64,000 nucleotides of DNA from Gnetum montanum (GCA_015680685.1 MNCI01016594.1:232243-296242); one strand, 5' to 3'; counted from the first letter of the stretch, positions 23,899-36,585 are shown. Program-made: numbers and translations. Notes: a model not told the origin generated them from the sequence alone.

Positions 23899-25029
23899 TG
23901 AGGATCATTGAACTTAAAAGGAAGGGATCAATAAGTTCCTAAAAAAATTTGTTGAGACAAAGCACATATACCAAATTTAACGTGGTTTTCCAACTTGGAT
24001 AATCTACACTCAAAGGATTGTTTAGAAGCACACCTCTTAACTTTGTTGCTCTCAAATGTGGTTTGAAGGGTCCCATAACCTATACAAGCTCTAAGCTCTG
24101 ATCTAGAGTGATTCGACACTATGAATCCACTTAACCTCACCAAGTCTCAACAAGCATAGAATGTGGTTTCCAAGATCCCACAACCTTTGCAACTTGAGCT
24201 TCACTCTAGAGTGTTGTGGCATCACACCAACACTTAATCCTGTAGGATCCTAACAATCTCAAATAAGATTCCTTCCTACAATAACTACATCAACCCTACC
24301 AGGCAATAATGGAGAATGACAATCACAAGAAAAGAATGCAACTAAGTTTGTTGATCCTTGCACTTTGAGGTACAACTCACTTTGACTAATTGCAATAAAG
24401 AAAATATTGTACAATGAGGAACAACAATGATTAGAATGATTTCTTGATAAATACAATGAAAGTACACAATGCTTTCTCTTTTCCCAATAATAATGAAGTT
24501 TTCTTATAGCCAATATATTTCCAAAGTTACCTAAAAATTCATGCAATGGCTAGTTAATAGTCATTGGAGGCATCTTCTTGGAGATAGAGACATCTTTCTA
24601 CAATGGACCTTCATTCTAGAAATACATCTTCTTTAAGACTGAGATATTTTTTTTGCAATGGACCTTCATTCTACAAATACATATTCTTTTCATGAAAGAT
24701 GTCTTTCTATCCAAAAAGACATATACTATTTTCCAGAGACGTCTTCTCCTATGCTGCCTTCAATTTTTCCAAGACATCTTATTTTCCTTGGAGACATCTT
24801 CAATTGATGGTTGATATTTGCTTTTCTACAAGATGTCTTTCCTAAAAATAATTTTTCAATGCTAAGGCTTCTTTCTAAACTTTGAAGTCTTTGTTCCTTC
24901 TCCATATTTTTGAACTTCCACATGCCTTTTTATCTTAATCTAAGTCCTACAAACATAACAATCACACAAACACATAAATATCGTTGTGCTCCATTTTTCT
25001 TAACATTTTGGCATACCAAAAGGTTAACA
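23899..25029 (-). mobile_element. 5' LTR of Copia element G (minus orientation)
   Basis: About 1131 bp. On the minus strand it starts TGTTAACCTTTTGG and ends GATCCTCA, next to the primer-binding site. It aligns along most of its length with the LTR of I (60062-61290). The U3-side 350 bp (24560-24910) is studded with AAGATGTCTT/AAGACATCTT variants. The element is truncated in gag, and the 3' LTR is missing. Confidence 0.8.
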
Positions 25030-25129
25030 CTATGAATAACTGTCTAAATTATTCTGCACACCACATTAGCTAATCACCATCTAACAATCATAAGTAATAC
25101 CTTTCTTAAAAGAGCTTACTCAAGAGCCA
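25030..25129. other. Short spacer between elements G and H
   Basis: 100 bp with no recognised feature. Confidence 0.4.
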
Positions 25130-25949
25130 TGTAAACTAGGTTCACTTCATAAATAAATTACCTTCAAATACTAAATCCAGATATTATGTTAAGATAAGAC
25201 ATTTTTTCTAGGGAATAGGAAGCTAGCTATCTAGAATTAATTTATTAGGAGATTGCAACCAAGTTCTTAAATCTACAAACATCCAAAACCTATCACACAC
25301 AAATGATATTGTAAAGCAAGATGCTCTACAACCACACAATGGTTATTCTCAATGGAAGACACAGATAATAATGAATCTCTCTCACAACATAGGACTTAGA
25401 TCTTAACTCACAAGTAATACATAAGAGAATAGAACACATAAACCAACATATCATAAGTTAATCTTGGATATGAAATCACTAATTACACTCACCTAATGTG
25501 CTCACCCACTCTCTCTTACAGAACCCTTCATACTCAAGAGCTCTCTCTCTCTCTTACTCATTGTCTATAACAATGATGAATACAATAATATTTATGTCAA
25601 ATTGGAGGATAAGAAACCTATAAATCTTTTCTCAAATCCATTTAAGGATATTTAGATGTTTTCCAAGTCTTTTCATCTTCTCCCTAGCTATTTTCATTAT
25701 TTTTCATCATATTTTGACTATTTCCTAAATTGAAACAGGTGTATTTAGAAGTTTTCCTAGACATATGAGTTGTCTCTAGCCCCTAGAAGACTTCTCCTAT
25801 TAAAACTAGCTTTCAAGAGAGACATCTCCTATTTTCACAAGACATCTTCTCCAAGAAAGAGATGTTTTGAGCAAGATGTCTTCTTCTAGCAAGAGACATC
25901 ATCTCGTCCAAGATGTCCAAGATGTCTCCTACCAAGAGAAGACATATCA
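25130..25949 (-). mobile_element. 3' LTR of element H
   Basis: It aligns with 30066 to about 30950. Plus-strand left end is TGTAAACTAGG after CAAGAGCCA. The right end, CATATCA at 25949, is set where integrase coding stops. The last 190 bp carry seven or eight AGACATCT/AGATGTCT words. Confidence 0.7.
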
Positions 25950-26640
25950 TCTACCTTTCAAAGTGTCCATCATCTTTGGACAAAACCAAGAGTTCATCTC
26001 AAATGACCTTTTGGCAGTAGCAACATGAAAATAGTTATTGTATGAAAACTCTACATGACACAACAACTTCTCCCATCTTTTTGGTTGTTCCTCACATAAA
26101 CATCTTAATATGTTTAGCAAGGATTTATTCACCACCTCTATTTTGTCATCAAATTATCAATGATATGCACTAGAAAAATTAAACTTTGTTTCTAAAATTT
26201 CTCAAAGGGACCTTCAAAAGTAACATGTTAGCTTGGAGTCTATCACTAATAATATTTAAAGGAATACCATTCAATTTCATAACATGCTAGAAAAATAAAT
26301 TTTCCACATGATAAGCATTACTCACCTTCTTGCATGGAATAAAATATGCCATCTTAAAGAACCTATTCACAATAATAAAAATTGCATCATTTTCACTTTT
26401 ATATTTTGGAATACCACTTACAAAGTCCATTGACATACCTTTCCATGGATCCTTAGGAATTAGCAAAGGCATATAGTGTTCATCCATCTTTACCTCCTTT
26501 GAACTTCTAACATGTCAAGCATTCCTTCAAAAAGTTTAAAACATATATTGGCACACCAAGCTAAAAATAGTACCTACCCATAAGTTCCAATGTTTTTTTC
26601 CTATCCATATGACATGTCATGTCACTACAATGTTTTTTGA
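25947..26640 (-). pseudogene. Element H integrase (broken)
   Basis: The core begins near 26440 with PWKGMSMDFVSGIPKYKSEN, holding the first catalytic Asp, then FIIVNRFFKMAYFIPCKK. The C-terminal part at 25947-26135 (ILRCLCEEQPKRWEKLLCHV, FSYNNYFH) matches the usual EHPKTWDxxLxxAEFAYNN segment. The segments are separated by stops and frameshifts. The stop of the last segment overlaps the 3' LTR start. Confidence 0.8.
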
Positions 26641-28070
26641 ACAAAATATTTTTTCTAAAATCATAATTAAGAATAAATACTTTTCCATTCTTAAATAACA
26701 TTTCATCCTGAATATGATAGTCCCTTTACTGGTCTATCCTACTCATAAATGGCTCTTTGACACTCCTCCAAATCTACCCAAAATCATTATCATGCTCATA
26801 CAAAGAAGCAAAATCAACATTACCTTCCACATAAGGTATGCTGAAATTCACCACATGCACCCTAGATAATGCATCAACCATCACATTAGCTATCTCACTT
26901 TTATGCTTCAACACAAAATTGAAATTCTATACTATGCAACCCACTTTATGTGCTTTGCACTCAACTTCTTTTGTAAGTTTAGAAATTAAACTACATAATG
27001 ATCTGTCATCAAAGTGAACTCCTTAGGCAACAAGTAATACCTATAATGCTTAATTTCTTAAAGAATAGCATACAACTCCTTCTCATATATTCTATATTTT
27101 TTCCTTAACTCATTCAACTTTTCATACACGAAAGTAATAGGTATACTTTCTTATGAAAGTATCCTACCAATGGTAAGTCCAATTGCATCCACCTCTACAT
27201 AAAAAAGTTTCTAAAAATTTGGAATTGCTAGTACAAGTTCACTAGTAATCTTTGCTTTCAACAAGTTAAAGCTCCATTGGGTTTCATTAGCTCACCTAGA
27301 ATATTTATTTTTCTTCAACAAAAAATACAAATGTCATAAAATACCACTAAAATTATTTATGAATCACCTATGAAAACCTACTAAACTAAGGAAGAATCTT
27401 ACCTCTCCAACATTCTTATGATTTGATCAATTCATAATAGCCTTCACATTGGTATCTTCCATCGGAATTTTATTTTTAGAAACAACATGCCCTAAATATG
27501 TGATTTTCCTCTTGATGAAATGACTTTTCTTCACATTAATTAACAACTATGCCTCCTCTAACTTAAGACACACCATTCTTAAGTGAACTAACTACTCTTC
27601 CTTATTAGAACTATACATCAAAATATCATTAAAAAAGAAAATACAAAACTTATTAATCAAGTCCTTCAATACATCGTGCATTAAACTCATGAATGTATCA
27701 GGTGCATTCAAGAGCCCAAATAGGATCACTAACCACTCAAATAATACATTTGGTGTTTTGAAAGCTATCTTCTACTCATCACTAGGCCTGATTCTGATTT
27801 TATGGTACCCATTCTTTAAATCAACTTTACTAAAAATCACTATATTGGTAAGGAAATTAAGGATATCATCCATCCTTGGAAGAGGAACATGTACATCACT
27901 ATTATCCTATTCACTACCATGGAACCAATGCATATTCTCCATTCATTGTTATCTTTATTTGGCACTAGCACTATCGAAACTGCACAAAATGAGATGAATT
28001 CCCTCATGAAGCCATTTAAAAGTAACTCCTCTACTTGCCTTTGCAATTCAACCCTCCAATTTGATGCCAT
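26641..28070 (-). pseudogene. Element H reverse transcriptase and RNase H (broken)
   Basis: RT starts near 28070 with RQVEELLLNGFMREFISFCA and VLVPNKDNNEWRICIGS, the standard fingers of plant Ty3/gypsy RT. The catalytic box reads FFNDILMYS: the first Asp of the xxDD pair is Asn at 27628-27630 (G to A), so it is inactive. RNase H remnants run on to about 26900. Many stops. Confidence 0.8.
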
Positions 28071-28342
28071 ATAGTAAGCTCTCTCATTTGGGATTGTAGC
28101 ACCAAAAGTAAAATCAATCTAATGTTGTACATTCCTCATTAGTGGTAGTCCATGTAATTCCCCCTTGAACATCTTGAAAATTTCTCCTTCAAGCCTTGCA
28201 CACCTATAGTAATTTCAACCTTTACATCATCATGATTACTAGCAACTATTATCATAACAACAAAACCAAAATCAGTTTCATCATGTTCCTTAATATATTT
28301 CCTCTCTCCTAGAAGGATTAAGAAAGCATTATGTAAGATTTG

Positions 28343-28777
28343 TTAACTCAATTGTTTGACCATCATCGAAATCAATTCATGGATTCCATTACGTCTAGCA
28401 ACACTCCATTCATTTCTTGCTCTATCAAAGTATGCATCATTATCAAAATTCCAAGGTCTCCAAAGAATTACATCAATACAATCTATTAGAAGCACATCAT
28501 ATTTCATAACATCATGAAAATCTACAATTTTAAATCTTAAGGTACATTGTTTCCTTACCTCTTCAAAAAACTCTCTAGGTAACCAATGCACTTTATAGGG
28601 TTTCAAATGAGGATTAGTTACTATCCCCAATATAGTAACTATTCTAGAAGAAATAACATTTTCTTGGGCTCTTTCATTAATAAGAACATGAATCCATTCT
28701 CCATTAAGCAAATATCTAGCCTCAATCCAAAATAACAATTTTCTATTAGGTTGATCTCCTCTATTCACATTACCCAT
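28343..28777 (-). pseudogene. Element H protease region
   Basis: A 144-codon open stretch. LNGEWIHVLINERAQENVIS stands where IDxGSxxNVxS holds the catalytic Asp-Ser/Thr-Gly; here it is changed, so the protease would be inactive. KPYKVHWLP and the terminal ILWRPWNFDND correspond to the usual PYxLQWL and LLGRPWQFDR. It sits directly between gag and RT. Confidence 0.75.
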
Positions 28778-28799
28778 GAATACATAAGAATTTAATTTA

Positions 28800-30000
28800 G
28801 AAACATCATTAATTTTTGGAGCATTAGGATTACCTCTCTGAAGATCATGGCTTCATGTCCTCTCCACTTCCATGGCTTGCACAACCTTGCACTTAGCTAT
28901 CTTGTGAAGTGAACATTCCCATTGCTTGTGTCTTCATTCTCCACAATCAAAGAACTAATTTTTTTATGAGTTTTTGTCTTGAGTCTTTCCTTCCTTGTCT
29001 TGGTACTTCTTGTCTTTATTCTTCTCATCATCTCTTTTAGGCTTATTGTCATGACCACCCTCCTCTGTTTGGTTTTCAACTTGGATCCCTTCTCAGACCT
29101 AGATCACTTCTTCTTCTCCTTGAAGGTTTGTTTACTCTTTTTTTCAAACCCACCTAATGTTTTCTCATCTTTGAGCACCAAATCATAAGCCTCATCAATA
29201 TTTTTGAAATCTTCTAAAAATATTAAAGGCTATTCATACTTCTCCTAGTGTTCCTTAGCTTGATGTAATAGATCATAAAATTTGATGTAGAATTATTTAA
29301 CATCCTTGTTATCCTTCCATAAGAATCTTAACTTCATATTGATTTCTTGCCTCTCATGAGACTATTCAAATTTTCTTCAACTTGTATTTCATCAAATCTC
29401 AATCTCTAATAGGTTAACCATTTCATCAATTATAACTTTGGAACTCATTTTTCCATCAAGTAGAAGCCATACCTTCTAATCTAGATTTAGAAATAGGTAC
29501 CCTCAAGTTATTTAGTACTTCTTTGAATTAAAAATGTTTCTCAAGTACCTTCAACCAACTTGCAAAAGCATTGGTGTCATCTACATCATTTCCAATCTTT
29601 AACGCCATGTACAAAAGTCTTGTAGCATTTCTTAATGCTCTAGCAAGCATGGTCTCATCTTCCTCATCAAGCTTACTTGGGAAAGAAGTGTTAAACACCA
29701 CTAGAGCTCTTGGATCTCTCATCTAAGGAATAAGATTTCCTCCCATTAAAATCCTTTGCTAATGGTTCTCTACACTCCCATAGTTGTATTATCCTTCCTC
29801 TTCATCCATTCCATCTCCACCTAGTTGTGAAATTTCTTCATTTGAACATGCATGCTCTTCATCTTTGTGTGTCTAGGAATTGCATTCCTATCTACATTTG
29901 CACTAATTTCATTTAACCAAGCAACCATCAACTAGAATGTAAACTTTATGCTCTCCATATCTTGATTCAAGGCTTGCATCTATTTCTTCTTGGGTGCCAT
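28800..30000 (-). pseudogene. gag: Element H gag (broken)
   Basis: The start codon is at 30000 (minus), 45 nt inside the primer-binding site, followed at once by a Lys-rich opening. A central gag piece is open at 29528-29722. A C-terminal Lys/Arg-rich segment and a zinc-knuckle-like C..C...H..C remnant lie around 28900-29080. Stops and frameshifts are throughout. Confidence 0.65.
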
Positions 30001-30044
30001 CTAAAATTGATAGAATAATTAGCCTATATCCAACAACAATAGAT

Positions 30045-30061
30045 CCTAGGATCTAATACTA
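30045..30061 (-). other. Primer-binding site of element H
   Basis: On the minus strand TAGTATTAGATCCTAGG is a three-mismatch version of TGGTATCAGAGCCTAGG, the initiator-Met site, about 4 nt inside the LTR end. Confidence 0.65.
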
Positions 30062-30065
30062 ATAA

Positions 30066-30950
30066 TGCTAAAGTAGGCTCACTCCACAAATAAATCATAT
30101 TCAAGTACTAAATCCAGATATTATGTTAAGATAAAACATTTTTTCTAGAAAATGAGAAACCAACTATCTTCAATTAATTTATTAGAAGATTACAATTAGG
30201 TTCTCAAATCCACAAACATCCAAAACCTATCATACTTAAATGATATTACAGAGCAGGAGGCTCTACAACCATGCAATGGTTATTATCAATGCAAGACACA
30301 ACCAATAGAGAATCTCTTCCATAATCCATGACTATGATCCTAACTTACAAGTAAGACACAAGAGCATAAAAGACATAAACCAACATACCACAAGTTGATC
30401 TTAAAGCTACAATCACCAATTGTACACATCCAATGTGCTCATCCACTCTCTCTTACTCAATCCTTCACACTTGAGAGCTCTTTCTCTTACTCATTATCTA
30501 CAACAATGGAAAACATAATAATATTTATGTCAAGCAAGAAGATAAGAAATCTATAAATCTTTCCTTAACTTCATTTGAGGCTCTTTAGATGTCTTCCAAG
30601 TCTTCTCAACTACTCCCAAGCTATTTCCTTCTTTTACATCATGGTAGTTTCCTAAATTAGAATGGATGTTTTTGGACATTTTCCCAGTTACGTGGGTCAT
30701 CCCTAGTCCCTGGAAGATGTGTTCTATCAAAATTATCTTTCATAAGAGACATCTCCTATTTTCATAAGACATCTCCTTCTAAGACAAGACATCTCATCTA
30801 GGCAAAAGATGTCTTGGAGAAAACATCTTCTCCTAGTAGGAGATGTTATGAGCAATATGTCTTCCCCAAGAAGATAGAAAAACTAGCAAGACATCTACTC
30901 TACATCCAAGACATCTTTTAGCCCTCTAAGATATCTTCTCCAAGTGTAAA
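30066..30950 (-). mobile_element. 5' LTR of element H
   Basis: Plus-strand left end TGCTAAAGTAGG. It aligns with 25130-25949 (for example the shared ACTAAATCCAGATATTATGT string). The outer 240 bp contain ten or so AGACATCT/AGATGTCT words. The outer boundary is approximate. Confidence 0.7.
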
Positions 30951-33900
30951 ACCTACCAACACAAACATAGGGAAGGAACGAAAGGGATTAAAAGAGATGT
31001 CCCTACAACACCATATCATCAAAATTCAAGGACTTAATATATAGAACTAAATATTGGTTCTACAAAGAGCTCCATAAATAGTTTTAAGAACCATGTCAAC
31101 TATTTTTCTAGAACAAATTCATAGAACCAATATTTGGTTGCATGGCCAAAAACTAAATCAATTATATAAGCCATGTCAGAGCTTTTAACAAATATAAAAA
31201 TCAAAGGTGCTTTAACAAGATAATTTTTCTACAACCAAGCTTAATTTTAGTTCTACCATATCAGCAACATGAACAAGTAAACTCATATAACTAAAATATT
31301 ATTTGACAAAAAAGTTTTAGAATGGTTCTATTTGTCATGCTTGCTCATGGAATTAGAATGCCAAATTAGCTCTACAAATGACTTTAAAAAATATTTTACA
31401 ATGTAATCACCTAGGAAATGGAGTGCATGAGATGAAAATTGTTCCACAAAGAAAATAAAAGTGTAAAAACAAGTGTAGTAGTTCAATAAGTAGGCTCATT
31501 CTTGGTTCTACCATGTCAGTAATGAATTTGAATAAGACTCATATAACCAAAATTTAGTTCTATGAACAAAAGAGAAATTGGTTCTGTAAATCATGTAGAA
31601 CCAAAATAGATCTTTACTTCAAAATAAAAATATTGGGCCCACAACAAGTCATGAATTTAATTTTTGCACATGCTTTATTATAATTTTTAATCCACCTCGA
31701 TGAGTAAAATAAAAAGTTTCAACATACCGAAGATTGAATAAAGCTCAATAAGGAGCTAATAATAATAATAATATGACTTGTAAAACCAAGAAATAGTTCT
31801 ACTAAGAAGCTCTAGAATGATTATAATATGTTGGCTAGACAAGCAAGTAAACTCATAGAACCAAAATTTGGTTCTACAAATGTGCTTAAAATGGTTTTAC
31901 AAGTCATGTCAAAACCAAAAGATGAATTTCCTTCTAAATTTTAGATTTTGAACCTGCTATAGAGTTTTTAGTACCTACTCAATTACAATTTTAATCCATC
32001 TTAGGAGGGCTTGACATAAGAAAGATCATTCAAGATTCAAAGAGAACCTAGAGGTCACATAAGCTCAATATATAAGAGGACGTTAGTAGAACCAAGAAGC
32101 GATTCTATGAGTTGGTTCTATGAACTAGTTACAAGTGGGTTCTATCACATCAGCCTATGATAAAGAAAAGAATTAGTAGAATCAAAATGAGACATAAAAA
32201 TTGATTCTACAACCTATATTAAGATACAAAGGATCTCTAATTCAAGAATTGTAACATGGGACTTGCTACAAAGTAATGAATGGAATTTATGCTTATGCTT
32301 AAATGGAATTCTTATCTATCTCAACAAATCATTGATCTACAAAGAGAAAATGAAGTAATATTTAAGCCTAATCAAAATCAACATAAGTAGAAGTCTTGTA
32401 GAGCTGAAAATTGATTTTATAAAGGGCTTATGAATTCTAAAAAGCGATTAAGTTCTAAAGGAAATAATCACATGAAAGAACATAAAGCTTCATGTCAAAA
32501 AATTCTTGAAAATAATTATAAAGAAAGTGGAATTTAAAATTACTAATATGAAGTAATTTAAGCTTTGATTCTAATTCCCACATCTACCTAATTGCTCTTA
32601 AACATTTTAAGACAAATTTAACAGCAAGATTAATCAAAAGTAAACCCAACATTAAGATAGACCTTTCCATGTTAAAGCATGTAGTCATTAATAACATTAA
32701 TAGAGTAGCTTAGCGAATTCATGGACATATGATGTGTTGAAAAATTATTCAACCTACCTATCTTTAAGAAAGAAAATTGAAAATAAAGCTTCAAGTTTTA
32801 ATTGACAAAGCTATGTTGAATTTTAAATCGTAGAGCCAGTAGCAAGTAGAAATTGAGCATTATAGTTGAGCAATAGCCACAATACAAGTACAAAGAAAAT
32901 ATTTTTCATAAATTTCTTCAAATTTCATCTCAACGTGTCTCACCAAAAAACGGAAGAAACATCCAAGAAGTTCTAGGATATTTACACCTTCAATTTCTCA
33001 TATTATCTTTTGCATTTTGAGCTCAACATATATCAACTTCAACAATGAATTGATGTTGAAGGCTTGGACTTGGAGCAAGAGGAGAAAGAACTATCTAGCT
33101 TTTATGAAGATCATGAATTAATTAAGAAAATAGAGCTCAAAGATTTACAGTTAATAAATGATTAGCAAGAAGTTTATGAGAAGACATGCCTCCACAAGCT
33201 TGGTATCAAGCCTAGGGAAAACATGGTAAGGAATGCCATTAATCTTTTGATAGATAAAACTATCTATAAAAATAATAATATTATCTTTAGAGGAAATACA
33301 TAGCACTCCATTTACATTAGCATGAAAAAATCATATGAGCTCTAAGGCCTCATTGAAATTGATATAATAGAAGTAGAAGATTGATAATATAATGAGAAAG
33401 TGCTTAGTGGAAGATTTTGTTCAAGCTCTCGATAATGCAAATTGCTAGATTTTGAGGATATCATAACACTATTTTGAAAGCTACATAGCTTAGGTTCCCT
33501 CACAAAATATTTATTTTGGCTTTGAGTTTTTGTTTAGGATGTGAAATTAATCTCATTGTTAATTATCATGTTTGGGCCTAACTAGCTTTAGAGAATAAAA
33601 AAACCCTATACAATATATGAATGACATATTACAACATAATTTAATATAGATTCATGAACAAAGGGCTTAGTGAAATCTAAGTTTATTTTTGATAAATTGT
33701 TTATTAATTAATATTCTAGAATTAGAAAGGATAGCTCCACTCTTCACTGGGTATGCACAACAATGTAGAGCTTGCCATAAAGATCCTTGTTATGATTTAT
33801 TTCTAGTCATCTATCAATTTCTTTCTAGTCATATATCAAAGAAGTTATTTTGATGCCCAAGCCTTATAATTTTGTATGAATTGTGTATATTCCCATTTGT

Positions 33901-34175
33901 TTAAGTTCATCCTAGGAGCTTTCCCACCATAAATAGACTAAAAAATCATTAATAAAATCAAGAATAAATGCCATGGATCTATTTTTCTACATGTCCAGTA
34001 TACTTAAATTTTGATAGTAGGATTTTTTCGACAAGTATTTAAGCTTCCAAGATTCATGGCTTGATATCTTATCACTTTAGAAGTTGGAATACAAATGTGG
34101 GAAAGTCCCTTAAGATATGACTATAAGCATAAATAAGGTTTTTCTTTGAATTTTTGTTTTTGGAAATTTAATAAT
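30951..34175. other. Unassigned AT-rich region with palindromic AGAACCAA..TTGGTTCT motifs
   Basis: No credible ORF longer than about 60 codons. Imperfect palindromes of the type ATAGAACCAAAATTTGGTTCTA occur near 31041, 31121, 31541 and 31855, with half-sites at 31770, 32078 and 32170. The part 32900-33480 has a codon-like purine-rich texture, and 33480-34175 could hold a minus-strand Copia remnant, but neither could be identified. Confidence 0.4.
31030..32420. repeat. Dispersed palindromic repeats (AGAACCAA..TTGGTTCT)
   Basis: Full palindromes at 31041-31062, 31121-31140, 31541-31564 and 31855-31880, and further half-sites to about 32210, often followed by ACAAA..AGCTC. The same motif reappears at 34569-34592 beyond the LTR fragment, so both tracts probably belong to one older sequence. 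Confidence 0.6.
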
Positions 34176-34505
34176 TGATGAGCAGTGAGGTACCCCTACA
34201 CCCAACCATACGAATCACAAGCATTCACATGCAATCTACTTGAATTCCACAAACTTTAATTACCAAGTATGCTAGAGCTAAATGGTGAGTTTGTGTTGTC
34301 TGTTCATTGTCTTCCCAATCTCAATTTTGAAATGAAAGTGTATGGTTAAGTGTGACTAAGGCATAAGATTTTTATCATTTTATGTTTTATCAATTGGATC
34401 ACCTAAAACAATAATGAAAGTCATAGTAATTAAATGCTAAGTGAACTATCATCTAATCTAGCCTAACACAAGTAATTATCCCCACTTCCTGGACACATCT
34501 ATCTA
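34176..34505 (-). mobile_element. Truncated LTR of the C/D family, reversed
   Basis: On the minus strand this is the last 330 bp of a C/D-type LTR. It contains GATTCGTATGGTTGGGTGTA and ends GGTACCTCACTGCTCATCA, matching 4550-4582, 17000-17025 and 62845-62881. The U3 half and the rest of the element are missing. Confidence 0.8.
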
Positions 34506-35152
34506 ATCTATAAGAAGACACTCCTAGTACCACATCAACATATAATCCATTATGAAAACACAGCAATATATAGAACTAAAATTTGGTTCTGTAGATAAAG
34601 ATGAGGTAGAAGGAGCTCATTCTATAAGAGCCACTAGAACAAAAAATGGTTCTAAAGGGAAGCTCAAATTTGGTTCATGCTCTAGTCACAATGGTAAACT
34701 TTTTCATCATCCAACTATAAATAATTTAATAATCATTATGTCTGGAGAGATGAGTGAAGGATCAAGGTGGAATGACAAGGGTGTGACATCAAGGGGATTC
34801 GTAGATTCTCTTTGGCTACTTCCATATGTTCTATCATGTTGCTAAGGTTGTAACTATATCCTTGTCGATCTAACAAAAATGGGAGTAAGAGTAACTCAAA
34901 ATGGCACTAAATAAGCTTCTGTGGATCCCACTAGAAGGACATGTACCCAGGCCTAAAGGTAGGAAACTTCATAGATCCAAACAAGAAAGTGTGCCACCAT
35001 GATGCTAATAATAATAATAAAAGTGTGCCACCATGACGCTCCTCCCTTGCTCTCCTTTGAACAAAACACCAAGTGATGTTACTCCTTGCAACTCTGGTAG
35101 ACTTAAGGTTGTTTGTCAATGGGATGAAGTGATGTGGTGTCATTGCAATGTG
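34506..35152. other. Left flank of element B
   Basis: It holds one AGAACTAAAATTTGGTTCT palindrome (34569-34592), a 97-codon open frame at 34552-34845 that I do not trust as a gene, and a small duplication of AAGTGTGCCACCATGA (34987 and 35021). The last 60 bp may belong to element E, interrupted by B. Confidence 0.4.
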
Positions 35153-35157
35153 GTATG
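35153..35157. repeat. Target-site duplication of element B, left (GTATG)
   Basis: GTATG precedes the 5' LTR and is repeated exactly at 52245-52249 after the 3' LTR. Confidence 0.95.
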
Positions 35158-35755
35158 TGAAACACCATAAAAAAATTGTGAGTCGACCTCAGGCAAAGAT
35201 TCGCAATTCAAGCAAGGGCGCATGTCGGAAATCCAGAAGGGAGAACAAGACAGAGCAATACCAAGAGGCACGTAGCATCAAATCTTCAACTTCCTACGCA
35301 GATTTCTATTCTTACTGTGTTTTCTCTGTTTACGCTATATCACGCGATGCTACACAATGGCGCTTAGCGTGATTTTTACTTTGGCATAGGAAGAAGCTTA
35401 AGCAGCGTAATATGCAACTTCCTGTATATTCTGCTAAGTCTTTTGTTCAAGGCCATATTTACGCTCTATTACGCACGGCAGCGTAATAAGCTCCAGAACA
35501 GTCAAAGGCAAAGTCTAAGAAAGTGCGATTGCTCATCATACGCTCATCACGCAACGCAGCATATTGCAGCGTATTGCATCATCGAGCTAAAACATTGTTT
35601 ACGCTCCATTACGCATGGCTGTGTGATAAAGCGTAAAATAGCTTGAATCCTTTCTTTCCATGTTACATTACACTCATACACGCAACCCAGCGTGATGAGC
35701 GTAATATAACCCAAGGACAGTTGAGACATGCCCGACGTGCACCTCTTCTTCACAC

Positions 35756-35783
35756 GCACAATACGCGAACGAGCGTATTGTGC
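35756..35783. promoter_or_regulatory. Inverted repeat in U3 of LTR B (5' copy)
   Basis: GCACAATACGC, a 6-nt spacer GAACGA, then the exact reverse complement GCGTATTGTGC, about 100 bp upstream of the TATA box. The stems are unchanged in the 3' LTR (51416-51443), where only one spacer base differs, although the LTRs around it differ at several sites. A smaller stem, CCCGAA..TTCGGG, is at 35826-35840. Confidence 0.6.
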
Positions 35784-35885
35784 ATAGTCATGAGGTTTGG
35801 CGTAAAAATGGTCAAACCAACAGCGCCCGAAACATTCGGGACATATGTCATCAGGGTTGTGTCTTTTCCACAGAGCGTCGCAGCC

Positions 35886-35893
35886 TATAAATA
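35886..35893 (+). promoter_or_regulatory. TATA box of 5' LTR B
   Basis: TATAAATA in the context CAGCCTATAAATACCCC, conserved at 51546-51553. Confidence 0.8.
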
Positions 35894-36585
35894 CCCCATT
35901 TGACAAAGATACAAGGGTTGGCAAATTAGAGAAGCAAAGGCATTTTTCTGAGCACTGGAGCACTTGTCACCTTTTGAGCAGAGATACAAAGAGCAGCGCT
36001 TTAGCAATTGTTAATAGCATTACCTTCCGGTAGAAACAGAGCACAATTCGCTTTGAGCACCGACAATGGGAGTAATCGGTCTACTGGGAAGGATGCTATT
36101 GGTCAGAAACAGTTGATCGATAGGCGTCAGAGCTTTCCTTGCATCCTCGCTTTAGCCTTCGAGGTAGATCGGACTTCTGTTTGGATAATTTTCTTGTTGT
36201 TTTGTGCATTACTTCACATCCAGTAATCGGGGTTTCCCCAGTGTAACAAGATATATGAAATACACATTTTTTAAGTCAAAGCGTAGATCTTGGAACTACA
36301 TGTTTCTCTTATGCCAGCCTCCTCTTATCGTGTTTAGCGTTATCATCGTTGCAATTCATCTACATCGTTTTCCCCTCGTTTTTGCGATTCCTCGAATCAA
36401 ATCGTTTCGCTAGATATTCATCGGTTTACTGATTAGTAAGTCCCTGTCTGATCGACAAGACCGTTCAGGGCGTCAAGGATTTTTTTTTCCAGCATAGCCC
36501 TCGCATGTATCCATGGTTAAAACTGTGTACACGGAATTTGTTCAGTATTTTCCAGCTGCCGACGTTTTCCGTCGTTACAGTTTTC

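Larger units (their letters stand above)
25130..30950 (-). mobile_element. Element H: Ty3/gypsy (chromovirus-like), minus orientation
   Basis: About 5.8 kb with similar LTRs at both ends, a tRNA-iMet-type primer-binding site inside the right LTR, and gag, protease, RT and integrase in order on the minus strand. Integrase strings such as SMDFVSGIP and FFKMAYFIPCKK, and the iMet site, fit the chromovirus branch, though no chromodomain was seen. The right end is uncertain by about 30 bp, and no target-site duplication could be confirmed. Confidence 0.8.
35158..36579 (+). mobile_element. 5' LTR of element B
   Basis: TGAAACACCATAAAA to CGTTACA. It is rich in TTACGC and GCGTAA words upstream of the TATA box (35886-35893) and contains an 11-bp-stem inverted repeat (35756-35783). 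A 138-codon minus-strand frame is open in both LTRs, but I do not call it a gene. Confidence 0.95.

Noticed and set aside
34552-34845. 97-codon plus-strand frame left of B
   Set aside because: It starts in a palindromic repeat, has no recognisable domain, and has no counterpart elsewhere in the window.
35547-35963. A 138-codon minus-strand frame in the 5' LTR of B, also open in the 3' LTR (51207-51623)
   Set aside because: The two LTRs are near-identical copies, so this is one observation. The frame is Cys-rich without a recognisable motif and arises from TTACGC-rich repeats. It overlaps the TATA box and the inverted repeat.
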